In this document: positions 58,540 through 64,000 of the stretch, in pieces
Layout of the letters: each line of letters starts with the position of its first letter
Numbering within the stretch: position 1 is the first letter of the stretch
Origin: Mangrovibrevibacter kandeliae
GTDB lineage: Bacteria > Pseudomonadota > Alphaproteobacteria > Rhizobiales > Rhizobiaceae
Assembly: GCF_024519155.1 (NCBI RefSeq)
Contig: NZ_JANIFJ010000004.1
Span: 124,001-188,000, forward strand
Direction of reading: 5' to 3'
Length of the DNA stretch: 64,000 nt
Notes under the pieces: model-generated
The model's database searches: none
The model's input: the letters and a program-made list of their open reading frames with translations, nothing else
Told to the model about the DNA's origin: nothing
Program-made: the position numbers and the translations under genes

Positions 58540-58938
58540 ATGCTCTTCGTCTTGCCCGAGACCACCGCCGATCTCCTGCCCTTCGTCGCCTCGGTGGTGA
58601 CGCTCCTGCTCGGCCTGATCATGCTGGTCGCCCCGGCGGCCGGCCTCTGGCTCGGCCTGTTCGGCAGCTATGCCGGCATGGGTCCGGCGATCCCGGTGGC
58701 GCGAGCCGACGCGGGCGGCTTCCGGCTCGGCGTCGGCATCATGGGGCTGATGATGTACGACCAGCCCTTCCTGCAGTTCGCGCTCGGTGCCGGCTGGGCG
58801 GCGGCCGCGCTCGGCCGCCTCCTGTCTCTGGTCCTCGATCGTGGCGCGATCGGCGCCAACCTCGTCTGGCTGGTGCTCGATCTCGCGCTCACCGCCATGC
58901 CCCTGGCGCCGGCTCTCGGCTATGTCAGCGCGTTCTGA
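58540..58938 (+). CDS. Small four-helix membrane protein (DUF4345-like)
   Basis: 132 residues with about four membrane segments. ASVVTLLLGLIMLVAPAAGL, RADAGGFRLGVGIMGLMMYDQPFLQFALGAGWAAAALGRLLSLVLDRG-type sequence resembles small alphaproteobacterial proteins sometimes labelled phage-infection or DUF4345-like; I recall this only loosely. ATG at 58540 has no Shine-Dalgarno, so the start is uncertain. Confidence 0.6.
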   Translation: MLFVLPETTADLLPFVASVVTLLLGLIMLVAPAAGLWLGLFGSYAGMGPAIPVARADAGGFRLGVGIMGLMMYDQPFLQFALGAGWAAAALGRLLSLVLDRGAIGANLVWLVLDLALTAMPLAPALGYVSAF

Positions 58939-58950
58939 GCGCCGACCGGC

Positions 58951-59391
58951 TCAGCCCTTGCCGGCGGATGCCGGCGCGCTGCCACCCGTCTGGCTCTCCC
59001 CGGCCCGGCAGGCATCCGACTGGGTGTTGAGGAAGCCGAAGATCTCCACCTGATCCGCCTGGCCGACGCGCTTGTCCTTCAGCATGCGCTCGGCCACCGG
59101 CGGCGAGACGACGGTCGCGATGAGATAGTCGCGCTGCGGGTCGCTGAGCCCCTCGACGGTCTTTTCGGCGAGGCAGTGACAGGCGCCTTCGCTCATGTCC
59201 TTCATCTGGATGCCGCAGAGGCCCGTGATCAGCTTCACCTGATCCGGGCTGCCGGGCGCCGGCATCTGGCTCCGTGTCGCGGTGTCGGGAGGCGCATCCG
59301 GAACCGTGTCGTCGGCCCGAGCCGGCAGCGTTCCGAGGCTGGCACAGCCCATGAGGCCCGCAGCGACGCCGAGCCTGATCCACTTACGCAT
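58951..59391 (-). CDS. Small secreted protein with conserved cysteines
   Basis: 146 residues, a signal peptide ([20 protein letters not shown]) and cysteines at [17 protein letters not shown] and SDACRAG. The segment [23 protein letters not shown] looks folded and conserved-like, but I do not recognise a family. ATG at 59391 with GGGAGG 10 nt upstream. Confidence 0.7.
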   Translation of the reverse strand: MRKWIRLGVAAGLMGCASLGTLPARADDTVPDAPPDTATRSQMPAPGSPDQVKLITGLCGIQMKDMSEGACHCLAEKTVEGLSDPQRDYLIATVVSPPVAERMLKDKRVGQADQVEIFGFLNTQSDACRAGESQTGGSAPASAGKG

Positions 59392-59649
59392 CTTCCCATA
59401 TCCTCCCGTTCGGGGCGCTCTCCGGTGCCTCACCGGAAGGCTAGGGCGTTTTCGGCCGCAAGGCGAGAGGACCGGTCGAAGGCGGGGGCGCTGCCGCCGG
59501 TGCGGCCGCGCTGGCGCCTCGCCTCGACGCCTGCGCCCTTCGGGCGATCTGGCAAAGACTCCCGAACATTCCTAGGTACAGGCCATAGCGTCGTCCGCCG
59601 GACTCCTGATAAGGGTCGCGCGACACATCCTCACTTGCGAGAGGCACCC

Positions 59650-60300
59650 ATGAAATTCTTCGTCGACACCGCCGACGTCAACGACATCCGCGAGCTCGAG
59701 GATGCGGGCCTGATCGATGGCGTGACCACCAATCCGTCGCTGATCCTGAAGGCGAACCGCCCCATGAAGGAGGTGATCGCCGAGATCTGCGAGGTGACGC
59801 CGGGCCCGGTCTCGGCCGAGGTTACCGCGCTCGAGGCCGAGGAGATGGTGCGCGAAGGTCGCATCCTCGCCGAGATCGCCGACAATGTCTGCGTCAAGCT
59901 GCCGCTGACCCTCGATGGCCTCAAGGCCTGCAAGACGCTGACCGATGACGGCTTCCAGACCAACGTCACGCTCTGCTTCTCGGCGACCCAGGCGCTGCTC
60001 GCGGCCAAGGCCGGTGCGACCTACATCTCGCCCTTCATCGGCCGGCTCGACGACATGAACATCGACGGCATGCAGCTGATCGCCGACATCCGTCGCATCT
60101 ACGACAATTACGACTTCGAGACCGAGATCCTCGCCGCCTCGATCCGCACCATCAACCACGTGCGCGAGGCCGCGCTGCTCGGCGCCGACGTTGCCACCGT
60201 GCCGCCGTCGACCCTCAAGGCTCTGGTCAAGCACCCGCTGACCGACAAGGGCCTCGAGCAGTTCCTCGCCGACTGGAAGAAGACCGGCCAGAGCATCTGA
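59650..60300 (+). CDS. fsa: Small transaldolase / fructose-6-phosphate aldolase (TalC type)
   Basis: 216 residues, (beta/alpha)8 barrel of the short transaldolase class. [11 protein letters not shown], the Schiff-base lysine in NVCVKLPLT and [29 protein letters not shown] are present. Links the pentose phosphate path to glycolysis. GAGG is 5 nt before the ATG. Confidence 0.95.
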   Translation: MKFFVDTADVNDIRELEDAGLIDGVTTNPSLILKANRPMKEVIAEICEVTPGPVSAEVTALEAEEMVREGRILAEIADNVCVKLPLTLDGLKACKTLTDDGFQTNVTLCFSATQALLAAKAGATYISPFIGRLDDMNIDGMQLIADIRRIYDNYDFETEILAASIRTINHVREAALLGADVATVPPSTLKALVKHPLTDKGLEQFLADWKKTGQSI

Positions 60301-60336
60301 CCGGAGCGTCGTGACGACGCGGGAAGGCCCGCGTCG

Positions 60337-61458
60337 TCATGCGCCGTAGCGGCGCTGGTAGCGCCGCATGAACCGCCGGTCGAGCCAGTGCTTCAGCCAC
60401 AGCATCAACCGGCCGTGCCGCCACTGCCGGCCGCGCATGGCGAGGCCCGTCTCGTCGCCGAGGTCGAGGATCGACAGATAGCGTGCCTGCGGCCGATAGG
60501 CCTCCGGCGGTCTGCCGTCGAGGGCGGCCAGCAGGTTGTCGCGCAGGATCGGCCCGGCACGTACGCCGTAGACCCCGATCTTCGGCAGGTCGTAACCTTC
60601 GATCGCCGCACAGTCCCCCGCGGCGAAGACCCGCGCATCCTCGCGCGCATGCAGCGCCGTCGTCACCTCCAGTTCGCCGCTCCGCCGGGTCGGCAGGCCG
60701 AGCTCCGCCATCACCGGACTGGCGGCGAGGCCGGTCGCCTGCACCAGCACGTCGAAGTCGAGCCCGGCGCCATCCGCGAAGACGATGCGGTGCGGCCTCA
60801 CCGAGGCGATGCGCCGGTTCAGCAGGATCTCGGCGCCGGCTGACCCCAGCCGCTGCGCCGCCGCTGCGGACGCGCCCGGGGGCGCCTTCGGCAGCAGCCG
60901 GTCGGCGGCACAGACGAGGATCACCCGGAAGGCTCGGCGCTCATCCCTCGCCAGCCGCAGGAGGTTTCCCGCAAGCTCGCAGCTCGTCGGACCACCGCCG
61001 GCGACGGCGATGGTCAAAGGCCGGCTGTCGGCCAGCAGCGCCTGCCGCAACCGCTGCAGGTTGGCGATCGGCTTCACCGTCCACACGTCGGGCGAGTCGA
61101 CCGGAAACGGCTGCCGGACCGTGCTGCCGACGTTGAACGAGACGAGGTCGTAGGACGGCCGGCGGCCATCCGCCAGGATCAGGCGCCGTGCCGGGCGATC
61201 GAGGCCGGCAACTCGGCCGCACAGATGCGTGGCACCACAGCTTGCCGCGAGCCGCTGCGGGTCGACGGTGTCGGCCTCCTCGCTCGCGGTGCCCGCGAGC
61301 ATCGCCGAGCCGAGCCCGGAGTACCAGAAGCGGCCGGGGTCGATGACGCACAGCTCCGTGCCGCGCTGCCGGAACGCCCTCGCCGCGAGCAGCACCTCCA
61401 GATGCGCGTGGCCGGCGCCGACAAGGATCACCCGGCGCGTCGTCCGTCCGCCGTCCAC
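60337..61458 (-). CDS. FAD/NAD(P)-dependent oxidoreductase (NDH-2/SelD-N-terminal-like)
   Basis: 373 residues with two Rossmann motifs: VILVGAGHAHLEVLLAAR (FAD) and IAVAGGGPTSCELAGNL (NAD(P)), and the FAD-closing RVFAAGDCAAIEG. The GAGHAHL opening matches the flavoprotein module found fused to SelD in some bacteria and in NDH-2-like enzymes. The C-terminus (LMLWLKHWLDRRFMRRYQ) is amphipathic and could bind the membrane. GTG start 3 nt after the antiporter stop. Confidence 0.84.
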   Translation of the reverse strand: MDGGRTTRRVILVGAGHAHLEVLLAARAFRQRGTELCVIDPGRFWYSGLGSAMLAGTASEEADTVDPQRLAASCGATHLCGRVAGLDRPARRLILADGRRPSYDLVSFNVGSTVRQPFPVDSPDVWTVKPIANLQRLRQALLADSRPLTIAVAGGGPTSCELAGNLLRLARDERRAFRVILVCAADRLLPKAPPGASAAAAQRLGSAGAEILLNRRIASVRPHRIVFADGAGLDFDVLVQATGLAASPVMAELGLPTRRSGELEVTTALHAREDARVFAAGDCAAIEGYDLPKIGVYGVRAGPILRDNLLAALDGRPPEAYRPQARYLSILDLGDETGLAMRGRQWRHGRLMLWLKHWLDRRFMRRYQRRYGA

Positions 61459-61461
61459 CGT

Positions 61462-62772
<1,311 letters not shown>

Positions 62773-62869
62773 CCCGCGATTGTGGCGCCGCGCCGGGCGA
62801 TGGCAAGCATCGCTGTCGAAGGCCGCGTGCCGGCGGACGGCGGGGAGCCGCCGCCCGCTCCGCCTGCGG

Positions 62870-63370
62870 TCAGGCCTGGAAGTGGCTCTCCAGGAAGTAC
62901 AGCGAGATGTCGAGGCCGCGGCCGACCTCGGTGAGGAGGTCGGACGTCAGGTCGTCGCCGGCCTCGTCCGATTCCTCGATGCCCTCCTTCACCGCGCCGC
63001 TCCACTTGGCGAAGGAGTCGGCGAGCCGCTTCAGATGGTCCTCGGACTTGACGAGATCGAGCGGGTAGGGGTCGAGCAGGGTGTTCTCGCTCGACGCCTG
63101 CACCGTGCCGCGCGCCTGCCCGCCCATCGCGGTGAGCCGCTCGGCGATCTTGTCGACATACTCCTCCGTCTCCTCGTGCAACTGGTCGAACAGCTTGTGC
63201 ACGGCGATGAAGTTCATGCCCTTGACGTTCCAGTGGGCCTGCTTGGCCTGGTAGCTGAGGTCGATGGCGGTCCCGAGATGCTTCTGCAGCAGCTCGACCA
63301 TCGACTTGCGCTGGTTCTCGTTCTGCGGGTTCTTGGTCGAGTGCAGGGTGACACCGGTCTTGGTGGCCAT
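62870..63370 (-). CDS. dps: Dps ferritin-like DNA-protecting protein
   Basis: 166 residues. Ferroxidase residues lie in AKQAHWNVKGMNFIAVHKLFDQLHEETEEYVDKIAERL (His, Asp, Glu). The lysine-bearing N-terminus (MATKTGVTLHSTKNPQNENQRKS) could bind DNA. Stores iron and protects DNA from peroxide. Probably stress-regulated; no EcfG site was found. Confidence 0.95.
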   Translation of the reverse strand: MATKTGVTLHSTKNPQNENQRKSMVELLQKHLGTAIDLSYQAKQAHWNVKGMNFIAVHKLFDQLHEETEEYVDKIAERLTAMGGQARGTVQASSENTLLDPYPLDLVKSEDHLKRLADSFAKWSGAVKEGIEESDEAGDDLTSDLLTEVGRGLDISLYFLESHFQA

Positions 63371-63471
63371 GATCGTCTCCTTCGGGTTCCGGATATCAAT
63401 GAGCCTGACGGCTTCGGACCCGAATCTGGGACGCGCCGCGCCGCCGGCCAGAGGCCGCCGAACGCGACAGG

Positions 63472-63500
63472 CCCGCGCGCCGTTGCACGACGCGCGCGGG
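63472..63500 (-). terminator. Hairpin after msrA
   Basis: Nine-base GC arms (CCCGCGCGC / GCGCGCGGG) around an 11-nt loop, about 100 nt past the msrA stop and upstream of dps. No T-run. Confidence 0.4.
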
Positions 63501-63603
63501 TCAGGCGGCAGGCCGCTGCGGGTCGACCGTCGAGAAGCTGCCGATGGAGAGCGCGCAGGAGCCGATCAGAGGCCGGCGTATCGGCGTCGCCTGCTTCGTC
63601 GCC

Positions 63604-64000
63604 TCAGCTCGAGTGGTCCTTGATGCCCTCATAGGCCTTGTCGCCCCAGACCTCCTCGACCCGCGCGTTGCGGCCGCAGGCGTAGCGGTAGTAGCGATAC
63701 TTCAGCGGGTTCTTCTCGTAATAGTCCTGGTGGTAGTCCTCGGCCGGGTAGAAGGTCGAGGCGGGGACGACCTTGGTCGCCACCTTCCGGCCGAGATCCT
63801 TCTCGATCGCGGCTTCGGAGGCCTGCGCCTCCTTCAGCTGCGCATCGGACGTCGCGAAGATCGCGGTCTTGTAGCTGGCGCCGCGGTCGCAGAACTGGCC
63901 GCTGCCGTCGGTCGGGTCGACCGAGTGCCAGTAGGCGTCGAGGAGCTGGGCGTAGGACACCTTGGACGGATCGAAGGTGATGCGCACCGACTCGTAGTGC
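63604..64000 (-). CDS. msrA: Peptide methionine sulfoxide reductase MsrA, C-terminal part (truncated by window edge)
   Basis: About 131 residues of the C-terminal part, running off the right edge. HYESVRITFDPSKVSYAQLLDAYWHSVDPTDGSGQFCDRGASYKTAIF and YHQDYYEKNP are the MsrA core. The nucleophile Cys of GCFW lies outside the window. Repairs oxidised methionine. Near dps, another oxidative stress gene. Confidence 0.94.
   Translation of the reverse strand, partial: HYESVRITFDPSKVSYAQLLDAYWHSVDPTDGSGQFCDRGASYKTAIFATSDAQLKEAQASEAAIEKDLGRKVATKVVPASTFYPAEDYHQDYYEKNPLKYRYYRYACGRNARVEEVWGDKAYEGIKDHSS

Overview
The window is a high-GC chromosomal segment of an alphaproteobacterium, most likely a member of the Hyphomicrobiales (Rhizobiales). 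The markers are an Irr-type Fur-family iron regulator, the rpsT / rhodanese / dnaA-dnaN-recF order, DUF1127 and DUF1328 proteins, a ccmABCDG haem-export cluster, an EcfG-like promoter, a CtrA-like site and a dense group of GANTC (CcrM-type) sites. Coding density is high, many genes overlap by 4 nt (ATGA/GTGA), and most genes are housekeeping. I see no tRNA, rRNA, CRISPR array, insertion sequence or prophage.

Layout. 1-174 holds the 5' end of ribB. 333-3006 is a three-gene copper operon (DUF2946, PCu(A)C chaperone, PepSY membrane protein). 3085-13688 is a nine-gene, mostly overlapping minus-strand operon for sugar-nucleotide conversion and glycosyl transfer: UDP-glucuronate decarboxylase, a dTDP-rhamnose-4-epimerase-like SDR, a glycoside-hydrolase/CDP-tyvelose-epimerase fusion, three tandem CgeB-like glycosyltransferases, one GT4 glycosyltransferase, a methyltransferase and an MDR dehydrogenase. 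It is the most distinctive accessory locus. 14072-17792 carries a DUF1223 protein and aconitase. 18083-22753 is the cytochrome c biogenesis set ccmAB and ccmCDG, split by a haloacid-dehalogenase-like gene and a parDE toxin-antitoxin pair. 22856-26259 has a PuuD-type amidotransferase, irr, a degenerate repeat field, an SH3 protein, DUF1328 and a SnoaL-like protein.

26278-33477 is the replication-initiation region: moeB-like, recF, dnaN, dnaA, a rhodanese, a 0.67-kb gene-free candidate oriC, rpsT and mutM. 33632-38369 runs the other way with ubiE, ubiB, a nucleotidyltransferase, coaBC and dut. 38531-44037 holds cysK, DUF1127, a frameshifted ArsR-type regulator, a cytochrome c, a LysR/aldo-keto reductase pair and ppk2. 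44645-50665 holds leuC, two convergent membrane diguanylate cyclases, a GNAT acetyltransferase and an MFS transporter. 50957-53597 is sdhCDA, without the sdhB that usually follows; instead there are two dyads and a secreted LGFP-repeat protein, then priA, a PDZ-like protein with a very acidic tail, two small envelope proteins, a small transaldolase, a flavoprotein, a Na+/H+ antiporter, dps and the 3' part of msrA.

The genes fit a respiring aerobe: cytochrome c maturation, succinate dehydrogenase, aconitase and ubiquinone synthesis sit with haem/iron control (irr), stress proteins (Dps, MsrA, DUF1328) and c-di-GMP signalling. The glycan operon contains no recognisable flippase, polymerase or exporter, so its product must be finished or exported by genes elsewhere.
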